In this document: piece after piece, positions 31,693 to 41,400 of the stretch
Layout of the letters: every line of letters begins with the position of its first letter
Numbering within the stretch: the stretch's first letter is position 1
Source: CAYQNU01 sp964419055
Lineage (GTDB): Bacteria > Bacteroidota > Bacteroidia > Flavobacteriales_D > Parvicellaceae
Direction of reading: 5' to 3'
Assembly (NCBI GenBank): GCA_964419055.1
Contig: CAYQNU010000002.1
Span: 124,001-188,000, forward strand
Length of the DNA: 64,000 bases
The notes under the pieces: generated by a model
Databases searched by the model: none
What the model was told of the DNA's origin: nothing
The model's input: only the letters and a program-made list of their open reading frames with translations
Translations under genes and position numbers: made by a program

Positions 31693-32718
31693 ATGAACTA
31701 TAAATTATTAGGCAAGTCAGGTATTCGCGTTTCGGAATTATGTTTAGGAACGATGACCTTTGGTACCGATTGGGGGTGGGGTTCTGATAAAGAAGAAACA
31801 AAAAAAATATTCGATGAATTTACCAATAGAGGGGGTAATTTCTTTGACACAGCCAACGTATATACCAAAGGAACTTCTGAAAAATGGTTAGGTGAATTCT
31901 GCCAAAGTGAACGTGAAAATATGGTCATTGCCTCAAAATACTCATTGAGTGAAGAGGATAAAGTTAATAAAGCCGGTAACCATCGAAAAAACATGGTGCA
32001 AAGCGTGGAAGCTTCATTAAAAAGGTTGAATACAGAGTATATCGATTTATACTACGTTCACGCTTGGGATTTTACCATAAATCCTGAAGAATTGATGCGT
32101 AATTTAGAATATTTAGTGCAAAGTGGAAAAGTCATCAGTATTGGAATTTCCGATACCCCAGCATGGATTGTTAGTCAATGTAATACGATAGCTAATATGC
32201 GTGGTTGGACACCCTTTTCTGCTTATCAAGTGGAATATTGTTTGACAGAACATACTGCCGATAGAGAAATTATTCCTGCTACATTAGGTCAAGATATGGC
32301 TTTTTGTGGTTTTGGACCATTAGCGGCTGGTTTACTCTCAGGAAAGTACCTATTAAATTCTGATGAACCCCGCAGGATGGATGTTAGAACTTCCCCCCGA
32401 TTAAGTGCAAAAAATCTTGAGTTATGTCAGAAATTAATTGATTTATGTGCTGAATGGAATATTTCTCCTTCACAAGCTGCTATTAGATGGGCTATGCAAA
32501 AGAGTCCAAACAGTATTCCTATTTTTGGTGCTCGAAGTCACAAACACGCTGTTCAGAACTTAGCGGCATTGGACTTTGAATTAACTACCGAACAAATGGC
32601 TCAATTGAACAGCATTTGTGAAATTGGAGGTCATTTTCCAAATGAATTTTTACAGTTACCGCGTATTCAACAAATATTATTTGGAAATCAAAAGGATAAG
32701 ATACAGTTTAAAAAATAA
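31693..32718 (+). CDS. aldo/keto reductase
   Basis: A 341-residue TIM-barrel NAD(P)H oxidoreductase. Opening motif LGKSGIRVSELCLGTMTFG; the catalytic tetrad fits Asp52 and Tyr57 (FFDTANVYTKG), Lys82 (IASKYSL) and the His in DLYYVHAWD. The cofactor-binding end IPIFGARSHKHAVQNL is intact. It belongs to the YajO/general stress-type branch. The substrate cannot be assigned. Six bases separate it from the thioesterase gene, so they probably share a transcript. Confidence 0.92.
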   Translation: MNYKLLGKSGIRVSELCLGTMTFGTDWGWGSDKEETKKIFDEFTNRGGNFFDTANVYTKGTSEKWLGEFCQSERENMVIASKYSLSEEDKVNKAGNHRKNMVQSVEASLKRLNTEYIDLYYVHAWDFTINPEELMRNLEYLVQSGKVISIGISDTPAWIVSQCNTIANMRGWTPFSAYQVEYCLTEHTADREIIPATLGQDMAFCGFGPLAAGLLSGKYLLNSDEPRRMDVRTSPRLSAKNLELCQKLIDLCAEWNISPSQAAIRWAMQKSPNSIPIFGARSHKHAVQNLAALDFELTTEQMAQLNSICEIGGHFPNEFLQLPRIQQILFGNQKDKIQFKK

Positions 32719-32724
32719 AAAACT

Positions 32725-33198
32725 ATGGCCCGATCAAATACCATTACCTTTCAATTCATTAGCGAACCCAACGATGTCAATTTTGGAGGAAATGTGCACG
32801 GTGGTGTAGTTATGAAATGGATAGACCAAACGGCTTACACATGTGCTCGAAATTGGTCTCAAAGTTATTGTGTAACGGTTTATGTTGGTGGAATTCGTTT
32901 TTATAAACCCATCCATATTGGCGAAATCATCAGAGTAGATGCGAGCGTTATTTATACAGGAGGTACCAGCATTCATATTGCAGTAGATGTATTTTCTAAA
33001 AAAATATCCGATGATGATTTTGAGAAAAAAACCCATTGTATCATAGTATTTGTTTCCGTAGATGAAAATGGAAAAACCTTGCCCGTTCAAAAATGGAATC
33101 CAATTACCGAAAAAGACAAAAAAATGGAGCAATACGCTATCAAGTTAAAAGACTTGAGGCAAAATTTAGAGGAAGAGATGAAAGAATTTTTACAATAA
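32725..33198 (+). CDS. acyl-CoA thioesterase, hotdog fold
   Basis: A 157-residue single-hotdog protein of the YciA/cytosolic acyl-CoA hydrolase type. Key features are NFGGNVHGGVVMKWIDQTAY, with the catalytic Asp on the central helix, and VDASVIYTGGTSIHIAVDVF. It hydrolyses acyl-CoA thioesters, probably as a homohexamer. The C-terminal 25 residues form a charged helix. It is likely cotranscribed with the aldo/keto reductase. Confidence 0.92.
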   Translation: MARSNTITFQFISEPNDVNFGGNVHGGVVMKWIDQTAYTCARNWSQSYCVTVYVGGIRFYKPIHIGEIIRVDASVIYTGGTSIHIAVDVFSKKISDDDFEKKTHCIIVFVSVDENGKTLPVQKWNPITEKDKKMEQYAIKLKDLRQNLEEEMKEFLQ

Positions 33199-33299
33199 AA
33201 CTTCCTAAATTCAAAGGAATTGTCATTTTAATGTAAGGTGTGGGAATGTACCTTTAAAATCCATTATTATCATTAATTTTGAACCCTAAATACAAGTGA

Positions 33300-35105
33300 A
33301 TGGCCAGAAAAAATTTCGAACATAAAGAAGGTACTCCAAAACTATCCAAAGATAATTACAAAAAAGCGTTACGTGTTTTCAAATACATTAAACCTCATTT
33401 GGGACTTTTAGTTTTAGGCCTCCTCTTTTTAGTTCTTTCCAGTGTTACCACTATGGGCTTCCCCTATCTTTTAGGAAAATTATTCGGTTCAACAGATGCT
33501 AAATCTATTGACTATAATCAATTGATTGATTTTAATAATGCTAATTCTATTTTAGTGTTGCTTTTTGGGGTTTTTGTGGCCAATGCCATTTTTAGCTTTT
33601 TTAGAATTTATCTTTTTTCGTCTCTTACCGAAACAGTATTACAGAACTTAAGGAATGATGCGTTTAAAAGATTGACGTATTCGAAAATTAGTTTTTTTGA
33701 TGCCAATAAAGTGGGTGAATTATCGAGTCGCATAGCTACCGACATCAATCAACTTCAAGATTTATTAATGACCACTTTAGCTGAGTTCATCAGACAATGG
33801 ATTACTATATTAATTTCCATCATCATCATTGCTTCTATTTCACTCAAGTTAATGGGTATAATGTTGGCCATCGTTCCCGTTGTAGTAGTTTTAACCATTG
33901 TGTTTGGAAAGAAAATAAAAAAACTTTCAATTAAGACTCAGAATGCTGCTGCCGATTCAAACGTTATTTTAAATGAAGCTTTAACGAGTATAAAAAGTGT
34001 AAAAGTCTTTACCAACGAGTTTTTTGAATTTGCTAAATTTTCGACTCAAACAGCTGCAATTCGTAATTTAGCCTTAAAAGCATCGGTTTGGAGAGGTTTA
34101 TTTGCGGGATTCATCATACTTGGTTTATTTGGTGCAGTTACTGTAGTCATTTGGCAAGGAATTTTAATGGTGCAAACCGGTGAGTTAGATAATGAAGACT
34201 TAGTAACTTTCATACTCTTTACTGGTATGTTGGCCGTTTCATTTGGTGGCGTTGGCACAATGATGGGTAACATTCAAAAAGCTGTAGGTTCTACCGAACG
34301 ATTGATGGATTTATTGGAAAACGAGGTAGAAGAAATTCACGAAACAACTGCCTCATCCAACTCCATTAAAGGTGCTATTGCATTTGACAATGTTGGATTT
34401 GTCTACGATACCCGTAAAGATGTAACCGTTTTAAACGGGTTGAGTTTTTCTATTCCAGCAGGTCAAACCTTAGCCATTGTAGGTTCTTCGGGTGCGGGGA
34501 AATCAACCATTGCCTCATTGTTGTTCCGTTTTTACGACCCCACTTCAGGTAAAATCACCATTGATGGTAAAGATTCTTTATCGTTTGGATTAAGCGAGTT
34601 ACGAAGTCAAATGGCAATTGTTCCGCAAGAAGTGATTCTTTTTGCAGGTACCATTAAGGAAAATATCGCTTATGGTAATCCAGAAGCCTCTGAAAGTGAA
34701 TTAATGAAGGCCGCTGAACAAGCCAACGCTATGGAGTTTATCAATAAATTTCCAGATAAAATGGAAACCTTAGTAGGCGACCGTGGAATTCAACTTTCTG
34801 GTGGACAAAAACAACGGATAGCCATCGCACGAGCTGTATTAAAAAATCCAAAAATATTAGTTTTGGATGAAGCCACGAGTTCATTAGATTCAGAAAGCGA
34901 AAAATTGGTTCAAGATGCTTTGTTTAAATTAATGGAAAACCGTACATCCGTTGTCATTGCGCACCGACTATCTACCATAAGAAATGCTGATAAAATAATT
35001 GTGTTAGATAAAGGAACTATTGTAGAAAGTGGCAGACACACTGAACTCATTGAACAAAATGGTATTTATGCCAAAATGAGTAAAATGCAATTTGATGTTG
35101 AATAA
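33300..35105 (+). CDS. ABC exporter, fused permease and ATPase (MsbA-like)
   Basis: A 601-residue half-transporter. Six transmembrane helices occupy about residues 30-330. The nucleotide-binding domain at about 360-595 has Walker A GSSGAGKST, signature LSGGQKQR, Walker B ILVLDEATSSLD and the H-loop IAHRLS. Homodimers of this type export lipids, lipid A precursors or drugs; the substrate cannot be read here. A -7-like TAATTTTG (33274-33281) lies 18 bases before the start. An alpha/beta hydrolase follows closely. Confidence 0.93.
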   Translation: MARKNFEHKEGTPKLSKDNYKKALRVFKYIKPHLGLLVLGLLFLVLSSVTTMGFPYLLGKLFGSTDAKSIDYNQLIDFNNANSILVLLFGVFVANAIFSFFRIYLFSSLTETVLQNLRNDAFKRLTYSKISFFDANKVGELSSRIATDINQLQDLLMTTLAEFIRQWITILISIIIIASISLKLMGIMLAIVPVVVVLTIVFGKKIKKLSIKTQNAAADSNVILNEALTSIKSVKVFTNEFFEFAKFSTQTAAIRNLALKASVWRGLFAGFIILGLFGAVTVVIWQGILMVQTGELDNEDLVTFILFTGMLAVSFGGVGTMMGNIQKAVGSTERLMDLLENEVEEIHETTASSNSIKGAIAFDNVGFVYDTRKDVTVLNGLSFSIPAGQTLAIVGSSGAGKSTIASLLFRFYDPTSGKITIDGKDSLSFGLSELRSQMAIVPQEVILFAGTIKENIAYGNPEASESELMKAAEQANAMEFINKFPDKMETLVGDRGIQLSGGQKQRIAIARAVLKNPKILVLDEATSSLDSESEKLVQDALFKLMENRTSVVIAHRLSTIRNADKIIVLDKGTIVESGRHTELIEQNGIYAKMSKMQFDVE

Positions 35106-35123
35106 TTTACGTTGTATTATTTT

Positions 35124-36011
35124 ATGAAAAAGTTTATAAAAATTGTTACTTGGATTGTTGTTATCCTTATAGTATGTTTAGCCATTTTCTTCACTTTTAT
35201 AGGACCTCGAATGATTGTTACGATTGGAGAAAACACGCATGTGTACAAATCAATTGATGAGTTTAAATTGACCTACCAACCTTTAGACATTAAGGCTAAA
35301 GATGGTAAAATAATGAAGGGAATTTATTGTGCTTCGAATTTGGACACAACCTATGCTACGGTAATTTTTGTGCATGGAATAAGAAGCAAAAAAGAATATT
35401 ATTTTGAACGTGCTGAAGAAATGGCCAATAATGGTTTGGCAACTTTGGTTATGGATTTAAGAGCTCATGGTGCTAGTGAAGGTGATTACTGCACATTTGG
35501 ATATAACGAAGTGGGAGATATTCAATGTTTTATTGATACCCTTCTAAAATTAAAAGGGAATGAGCATAAAATTGGGCTTTGGGGTCAATCATTAGGTGGC
35601 GCAATTTCATTGTTAACATTAGCCGAAGACACTAGATTGGACTTTGGCGTAATAGAAAGTACCTATGCTAATTATGCAGAAATTACCGAGGATTACACGG
35701 TTCACACCATAGGTTTTAGACTGCCCAAATTTTTGTCCGATTACAATTTGTGGCGTGCCACTCAAATTGCCGAATTTGACATTACACATCTCAATCCTGA
35801 AGAGGCATGTACCAAAATTGAACAACCGATATTATTGATCCATGGAACGGTTGATGACAAAATCAAAATAGACTATGCACATAGAAATTTTAAAGCATTA
35901 AAAACGACTAATAAAACCTTCTTACCAGTGGAAGGTGCCGATCATATGAATGTATGGAAAATCGGAGGTGCAACCTATTTTGAAAAAGTATATTCGTTTA
36001 TTAAAAATTGA
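35124..36011 (+). CDS. membrane-anchored alpha/beta hydrolase
   Basis: A 295-residue protein with an N-terminal transmembrane anchor (about residues 4-26). A serine hydrolase domain follows: oxyanion-region VIFVHGIRSKKEYY, nucleophile elbow GQSLGG, acid near LIHGTVDDKI, and the catalytic His in EGADHMNVW. It resembles the YqkD/BEM46-like family. I chose ATG 35124 rather than an upstream TTG at 35112. It begins 18 bp after the ABC exporter gene, so they are probably cotranscribed. Confidence 0.88.
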   Translation: MKKFIKIVTWIVVILIVCLAIFFTFIGPRMIVTIGENTHVYKSIDEFKLTYQPLDIKAKDGKIMKGIYCASNLDTTYATVIFVHGIRSKKEYYFERAEEMANNGLATLVMDLRAHGASEGDYCTFGYNEVGDIQCFIDTLLKLKGNEHKIGLWGQSLGGAISLLTLAEDTRLDFGVIESTYANYAEITEDYTVHTIGFRLPKFLSDYNLWRATQIAEFDITHLNPEEACTKIEQPILLIHGTVDDKIKIDYAHRNFKALKTTNKTFLPVEGADHMNVWKIGGATYFEKVYSFIKN

Positions 36012-36021
36012 TAATTTTTCT

Positions 36022-37152
36022 TTACTGGAGGATGTACTCAAACAACCGTTGAGTTACTTTTTTAATTTCCGAATTACCCATATTTTCAGAAGACAACCAT
36101 TCTTCGGTACCCACTGAAAAAAGTTGATTATTCCAACTCATTAACCCTGTTTTTCCCTCTTTCGTTTCGTAAATGGTTTTCATTTCAGCTAAAAAATGTG
36201 CATTTTCGCTTCCCACAAATACATTCCCCAATCCTTGAATTTTTAATTTGGCTGTATTGCCCAAAATAGTTTTATCATTAATACTATACTCCAATTCATC
36301 AGCAAATCCACCGTATTTAAAATGAAAGGGCAATAATGTATCTCCTAAATAAATAAAATGGTTTGATTGATCCATAGAAAATGCCAATTGGGAAGATGAA
36401 GTTTCTGAAAGAACATACTCTGGCAAGTAAGAATTCATAAACACTATCTTTCCATTGCTTTTGATATAATTTCTTAACGCTTGCCAATAACTTTCAGTCG
36501 CAAATCTGCAATATCCATACACTACAACCATTTTTGACTGTGCAATAACATTACCCAACATTGGATCTAAATCACTTACAAATTCAATCTTTTTAGTTGG
36601 AAAAGTTGTACTCAAAAAATGAATTAAATTGGACGATTTTTCATCTATAGAAACAGGTCTATTTTTCCAAATTTTGGCCGTTAAATGATCAAAGGCGTTT
36701 TCATTATTCAACACGGTTTTATTCAACAACAAATTACCTACACTCGGATATATGACGGTAATGTCTTTAGGTTGATTGGAATGTACAAAAAATGGTAGCG
36801 AATCATTGATAAAATAGATGCCTGTTTTTTTAATGTATTGAGTAATATCAAAAGAATGCGTATGCCGAAAACCATCAGAAACACTAAGTAAAGGATTGCT
36901 CAATTCTAAATTGACGGATTCATTTTGTTCTTTAATAAGGGTACCCTCGGCATCTTTAATGGTAAAATGTGCATTAAAGGATGATTGCTGAGTGGTGGCT
37001 GCACTAATTTCAATTTTTTGTCCTAATTCATAACTGGGTTGTGAACTAAACCAAACCACACCTGAATACTTCTCAAAATTAATATTGACGATAATCAATA
37101 TCAAAATGAGTACAAATAGTGACAATTTTAGTACTTTTAGCTCCTTAAACAT
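36022..37152 (-). CDS. unrecognised membrane-anchored protein
   Basis: A 376-residue protein I cannot assign. It has an N-terminal membrane anchor (residues 9-25, LSLFVLILILIIVNI). A beta-rich segment with Ig-like character follows (about 30-125). The C-terminal part (about 130-376) has a Rossmann-like alternation including MVVVYGYCRFATESYW and GKIVFMNSYLP, vaguely like the N,N-dimethylformamidase-type C-terminal domains. It is probably exposed to the periplasm. It is convergent with the alpha/beta hydrolase and head-to-head with the O-antigen-ligase-like gene. Confidence 0.65.
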   Translation of the reverse strand: MFKELKVLKLSLFVLILILIIVNINFEKYSGVVWFSSQPSYELGQKIEISAATTQQSSFNAHFTIKDAEGTLIKEQNESVNLELSNPLLSVSDGFRHTHSFDITQYIKKTGIYFINDSLPFFVHSNQPKDITVIYPSVGNLLLNKTVLNNENAFDHLTAKIWKNRPVSIDEKSSNLIHFLSTTFPTKKIEFVSDLDPMLGNVIAQSKMVVVYGYCRFATESYWQALRNYIKSNGKIVFMNSYLPEYVLSETSSSQLAFSMDQSNHFIYLGDTLLPFHFKYGGFADELEYSINDKTILGNTAKLKIQGLGNVFVGSENAHFLAEMKTIYETKEGKTGLMSWNNQLFSVGTEEWLSSENMGNSEIKKVTQRLFEYILQ

Positions 37153-38407
37153 TTATGGCTTGGTAAAATCCGATTTCAAATATAAACTGAATTATTATAT
37201 ATTGCTTGTTTTGGCTTTTGTAATTCCATTAAATAAAGAATTTTCATCTCCTGCCATAGCCCTATTACTTATTGCCGCATGTATCAATCACAAACCTTGG
37301 AAGATGATATTTCAAGATTGGAAAGTGTTATTACCCTTATTAATTTTTGTTGTTAGTGCCACAAGCTTGCTTTACACAACTGACCTAAATGCTGGAATTT
37401 CAAAATTAGAAACCAAATTAAGTTGGTTACTATTTCCTCTAATAATAGCTATATCTAACCTTCCATTCAAAAAAATAATTCCAAATATAGTGCGTTCCTT
37501 CGTAGAAGGATGCTTTGTGGCAGCTGTATTATCACTAATTAATGCCATAATGCTCTACTCTCTATCAGGTGATTTATCACACTATTTTTATGGTAATTTT
37601 GGATATTTTCACCACACCAGTTATGCGGGGATGTATTTCGCTTTTGCATTAGTAATTGTATATTATTACGCGTTGAAACCCTCCAAAAAATTTCATTTCA
37701 AACCCGTTATTAATTTTATTTTAATTGTATTTTTCTCCATTTGTATTGCTCTGTTGGTAAGTCGCACAGCATTGATTACCTTATTTTTTATCCACTTATT
37801 TGCTTTAGGATATTGGATATTCAAACATAAAAAATACCTTTTGGGTTCGTTAGCAGTTGGAGGCATTACGTTCTCATTTGTGCTGTTATTGTTGATTTCA
37901 CCCACCTTTAAGGAACGTGTAATTGGAGCTTTTGATTTTTCATCAGATAATGAAACCAGTGCTTCAAACACTCGATTTTCCCTTTGGGAATTAAATTTTG
38001 AACTAGCAAAAGAACATCTATTACTCGGTGTTGGAGAAGGTGATGTTCAATCCCTTCAAGAGCAAACCTATTTTAAAGCCAATAACAGCGCTCTCAAAAA
38101 TCATTTTTTAAATGCACACAATCAATATCTTCAAACCCTTGTAACAACGGGTTTGATTGGGCTGTTAGTATTACTATCCCTTTTTGTTGTGCTATTCAAA
38201 AATTGTTGGAACTCCAAATTTGTAATTGGTTCCTACTTCATTCTGCTTGTTTTTATTAACTTTGTAACCGAAGCAATGCTAGAAACTCAAAGTGGCGTTA
38301 TTTTCATTGCTTTTTTCACATGTTTATTTTGGGCCATTAAATACCATTCTTTTCAGGCAACAGCTGCTAATGAAATCAATTCAATAAACTCCATTAATAA
38401 ACATTAA
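37106..38407 (+). CDS. O-antigen ligase/polymerase (Wzy/WaaL-like) membrane protein
   Basis: A polytopic protein of about 433 residues with roughly ten hydrophobic helices. The Wzy_C-type periplasmic loop contains VGEGDVQSLQEQTYF and HNAHNQYLQTLVTTGLIG, the His/Asn-rich stretch typical of O-antigen ligases. It would transfer or polymerise undecaprenyl-linked glycans, or act as a related exopolysaccharide polymerase. The start is uncertain: ATG 37106 overlaps the start of the divergent gene by 47 bases, whereas TTG 37160 would avoid overlap and still precede the first helix. No other polysaccharide genes are nearby. Confidence 0.82.
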   Translation: MSTNSDNFSTFSSLNIYGLVKSDFKYKLNYYILLVLAFVIPLNKEFSSPAIALLLIAACINHKPWKMIFQDWKVLLPLLIFVVSATSLLYTTDLNAGISKLETKLSWLLFPLIIAISNLPFKKIIPNIVRSFVEGCFVAAVLSLINAIMLYSLSGDLSHYFYGNFGYFHHTSYAGMYFAFALVIVYYYALKPSKKFHFKPVINFILIVFFSICIALLVSRTALITLFFIHLFALGYWIFKHKKYLLGSLAVGGITFSFVLLLLISPTFKERVIGAFDFSSDNETSASNTRFSLWELNFELAKEHLLLGVGEGDVQSLQEQTYFKANNSALKNHFLNAHNQYLQTLVTTGLIGLLVLLSLFVVLFKNCWNSKFVIGSYFILLVFINFVTEAMLETQSGVIFIAFFTCLFWAIKYHSFQATAANEINSINSINKH

Positions 38408-38424
38408 TATTAGTATCCATTTTT

Positions 38425-39627
38425 ATGACATTTAAAGAATTAGGCTTAAACGAAGACATCATCCAAGCATTGGACTACATGAACTTTGAAAAAGCTACAC
38501 CCGTTCAAGAACAAGCAATTCCCCATATTTTGGCCAACCGTGACATCATTGCTTGTGCACAAACAGGAACGGGAAAAACAGGGGCATTTATCTTACCTAT
38601 TTTACACAAAATAGCCGAACTACAAAGCACCAAAACAACCGCACTTATAATTGTTCCTACAAGAGAATTAGCGCTTCAAATAGACACCCAAATTCAAGGT
38701 TTAGCCTATTTTACAGGAGCTACATCAATATGTTTGTATGGCGGGGGCAAAAGCGGAGACTTAAGAGAACATAAACAGGCATTTGAAAACGGTACAGATA
38801 TAGTAATTGCAACACCTGGTAAATTACTCTCTTATTTAATTACGAAGGTTTTTGATACCTCATCCATTAAATTTTTGATTTTAGACGAAGCCGATCGAAT
38901 GTTAGATATGGGATTCTATGATGATATTTGCAGGGTTTTGACCTATCTACCAAAGGAACGCCAAAACTTAATGTTTAGCGCTACCATGGCACCTAAAATT
39001 AGAACTTTTGCAAGAGGGTTACTTAACAATCCTATAGAAATTAGTTTATCTATTTCAAAACCTGCAGAAAGTATAACACAACAAATATTCTTGACCTTTG
39101 AAGAACAAAAAGTGCCGCTTTTGATAAAGCTTTTGGAAGAAAGAGCACATTATAAAAGTATATTAATTTTTTCATCTACCATAAGAAAAGTAGATGTAAT
39201 AGTGAGAGAACTTAATCGAAAAGGGTTTATTTCTGAGGGTATTTCATCAGATTATGAACAGAGTGAACGAGAATCAAAGTTATTAGCCTTTGGAAATAAA
39301 GAATTGCGCATTGTGGTAGCCACCGATGTATTAAGCCGCGGAATCGACATTAAAGACATCAATTTAGTAGTTAACTTTGACGTGCCTGGCAATCCAGAAG
39401 ATTATGTTCATCGTATTGGTAGAACTGCTCGTGCCGAGACCAAGGGTGAAGCCATTACATTTGTGAATAATGACGATATGTTTAAATTCAGTAGAATTGA
39501 ACAACTGATAGAGCGCGATATGGAAAAACACAATGTACCAGAAGAATTAGGTGAAAGTCCGATCTGGAATGCTAAAAGCAAAAAGCCTTCTGGGAATGGA
39601 AAAAGGAAGTTTTTTAAGAAAAAATAA
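38425..39627 (+). CDS. DEAD-box RNA helicase
   Basis: A 400-residue DEAD-box ATPase with all core motifs: Q-motif region FEKATPVQEQAIP, Walker [23 protein letters not shown] ([11 protein letters not shown]), SAT, and VATDVLSRGIDI followed by HRIGRTAR. The basic tail (residues about 380-400, KKPSGNGKRKFFKKK) binds RNA. It unwinds short RNA duplexes in ribosome assembly or mRNA decay. The gene lies 17 bp after the O-antigen-ligase-like gene and 200 bp before a second helicase, from which it differs considerably. Confidence 0.95.
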   Translation: MTFKELGLNEDIIQALDYMNFEKATPVQEQAIPHILANRDIIACAQTGTGKTGAFILPILHKIAELQSTKTTALIIVPTRELALQIDTQIQGLAYFTGATSICLYGGGKSGDLREHKQAFENGTDIVIATPGKLLSYLITKVFDTSSIKFLILDEADRMLDMGFYDDICRVLTYLPKERQNLMFSATMAPKIRTFARGLLNNPIEISLSISKPAESITQQIFLTFEEQKVPLLIKLLEERAHYKSILIFSSTIRKVDVIVRELNRKGFISEGISSDYEQSERESKLLAFGNKELRIVVATDVLSRGIDIKDINLVVNFDVPGNPEDYVHRIGRTARAETKGEAITFVNNDDMFKFSRIEQLIERDMEKHNVPEELGESPIWNAKSKKPSGNGKRKFFKKK

Positions 39628-39703
39628 ATTGTGTTTCACATCGCAAGAATGATGGGTTTAGGAATTCTTTTGATTAGAATGCGTTAATATCCGATTTTAT
39701 AAG

Positions 39704-39827
39704 TATCTTTGCGCTGTTCTTTACCATATCTCAGGCAAGTTGTAAGCCGGTAAAGTATAAAACACATTCGCTGATGCAGAAAATGCAACGTCTTTATCGG
39801 TTCTAATTTACACAATTACATTTATAC
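39704..39827 (+). ncRNA. putative structured 5' leader of the second DEAD-box helicase
   Basis: A -7 box TATCTTTG at 39704-39711 would start a transcript near 39716, giving a leader of about 110 bases. It opens with a hairpin: outer stem CTTTACC (39719-39725) with GGTAAAG (39749-39755), inner GGC/GCC (39734-39736, 39746-39748). The remaining leader is C/A-rich relative to its surroundings. Long structured leaders are known for cold-induced helicases such as CsdA; a regulatory role here is inference. Confidence 0.4.
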
Positions 39828-41024
39828 ATGTCATTTCAAAATTTAGGGTTAATTGACCCCATTCTTCAAGCGCTTACTGCTGAAGGATACACTACTCCTA
39901 CGCCCATCCAACAACAAGCCATTCCCTTTGTATTAGAAGGTAGAGATTTGTTAGGATGCGCCCAAACCGGCACTGGAAAAACAGCCGCTTTTTCCATTCC
40001 TATTTTACAAAATTTATACGTAAATGCCGATACACGAAAAAGTATCAAAGTATTGATTTTAACTCCCACTCGAGAACTGGCCATTCAAATCAAAGACAGT
40101 ATTGCTGCCTATGGTAAATTTACAAAAGTAAAACACGCTGTAATATTTGGCGGTGTGCCTCAAAATCCTCAAACCAATGCCTTGCGACAAGGAGTAGATA
40201 TTTTAGTAGCTACACCCGGAAGACTACTTGATTTAATGAATCAAGGATTTGTTGACCTTCGTCATCTTCAAGTTTTTGTTTTGGATGAAGCAGATCGTAT
40301 GTTAGACATGGGGTTTATTCACGATGTAAAAAAAGTTATTGCTAAATTGCCACCAAAACGTCAAACTTTGTTTTTCTCAGCAACTATGCCCGCAGAAATT
40401 CAAAAATTAGCCGACATTTTATTAACCAAACCTGCTAAAGTTGAAGTTACGCCTCCTTCTTCAACAGTTGACAAAATTGAGCAAAGCCTTTATTTTACGA
40501 ACAAAAAAGATAAAAAAGACTTACTCATTCACTTATTGCACGAAAAAGAAATTAAAACGGCTTTGGTTTTTACACGAACAAAACATGGTGCCGATAAGAT
40601 TGTAAAATTTTTACAAAAAACACCTTTCAAATCAGCCGCAATACACGGAAACAAAAGTCAAAATGCGCGTCAAAAAGCGTTAAAAGATTTTAAATCAGGT
40701 GATTTAAACGTGTTGGTAGCTACAGACATTGCTGCTCGTGGAATTGATATAGATGAATTGTCGCACGTATTTAATTATGATTTGCCTGAGGTACCTGAAA
40801 CTTATGTTCACCGAATTGGAAGAACGGGTAGAGCGGGAAATAAAGGTATTGCCATTGCCTTTTGTGATGTAGAGGAACGCACTGAATTAAGGGACATTGA
40901 AAAAACAATCAATAAAAAAATCCCAGTTGTAGAATCACATCCGTATCCTTTAGACCCGAATATCCTTCCTGAGAAAAAAGCTCCTCAAGGTCAACGAAAT
41001 AAAGGTTTTCAGAAAAGAAGATAA
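39828..41024 (+). CDS. DEAD-box RNA helicase, RhlE-like
   Basis: A 398-residue DEAD-box helicase with motifs [63 protein letters not shown] and [10 protein letters not shown], and a short basic tail ([11 protein letters not shown]). RhlE-type enzymes remodel ribosomal precursors and assist RNA degradation, often at low temperature. Its own promoter-like box and long leader separate it from the upstream helicase. A strong terminator follows. Confidence 0.95.
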   Translation: MSFQNLGLIDPILQALTAEGYTTPTPIQQQAIPFVLEGRDLLGCAQTGTGKTAAFSIPILQNLYVNADTRKSIKVLILTPTRELAIQIKDSIAAYGKFTKVKHAVIFGGVPQNPQTNALRQGVDILVATPGRLLDLMNQGFVDLRHLQVFVLDEADRMLDMGFIHDVKKVIAKLPPKRQTLFFSATMPAEIQKLADILLTKPAKVEVTPPSSTVDKIEQSLYFTNKKDKKDLLIHLLHEKEIKTALVFTRTKHGADKIVKFLQKTPFKSAAIHGNKSQNARQKALKDFKSGDLNVLVATDIAARGIDIDELSHVFNYDLPEVPETYVHRIGRTGRAGNKGIAIAFCDVEERTELRDIEKTINKKIPVVESHPYPLDPNILPEKKAPQGQRNKGFQKRR

Positions 41025-41033
41025 ATAAACAAA

Positions 41034-41064
41034 AAAGGTCTAAATTAACTTTAGACCTTTTTTT
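41034..41064 (+). terminator. rho-independent terminator after the helicase
   Basis: Perfect 11-base stem AAAGGTCTAAA/TTTAGACCTTT with a five-base loop, running into a T-tract, ten bases after the stop codon. Confidence 0.92.
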
Positions 41065-41400
41065 ATGTGGAATATGTTAACTGAATCACCTAGTTATTTA
41101 GCAAACTATTAAGAATAGTGATTTTCTTTTTTTACCACATAGCGATGCATAGACACATAGAATTGAAACATAAAAGTTTAAGATAGAAGCTTAGCTTTTC
41201 ACATAGATATCTATAAAAACGAAGTTTTTCTATGTTTAAGCTTTTGTAAATCAACCAAATCTATGTTCCTATGTGGTTTAAAAAAATCAAAGTAGCTTTT
41301 TATTTGAAAAACAAACTGTTTTAGAGAAACTTGTCTACTAAAAAAAGTGTTTCAAGTAAAATACGAAACATATGGGGAATTCAAATTGTTAAGTTATCAA
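41065..41400. other. intergenic region holding a palindromic repeat
   Basis: These bases separate two convergent genes. The centre is the repeat element described separately. The remainder shows no gene, and a short plus-strand frame near 41331 has no support. Confidence 0.6.
41131..41286. repeat. dispersed intergenic palindromic repeat, second locus
   Basis: An imperfect inverted repeat about 155 bases long: TACCACATAG at 41133 pairs with CTATGTGGTT at 41269, flanked by T-rich and A-rich runs. The interior carries several ACATAG hexamers and the 12-base palindrome ATAGATATCTAT (41203-41214). CCACATAG, ACACATAG, TTGAAA and AGCTTTTCA-type blocks occur in the same order as at 2321-2400, so both belong to one family. 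Confidence 0.75.

Noticed and set aside
38425..41024. Tandem duplication of a helicase gene
   Set aside because: The two helicases share only family motifs and differ strongly elsewhere, so they are old paralogues rather than a recent duplication.
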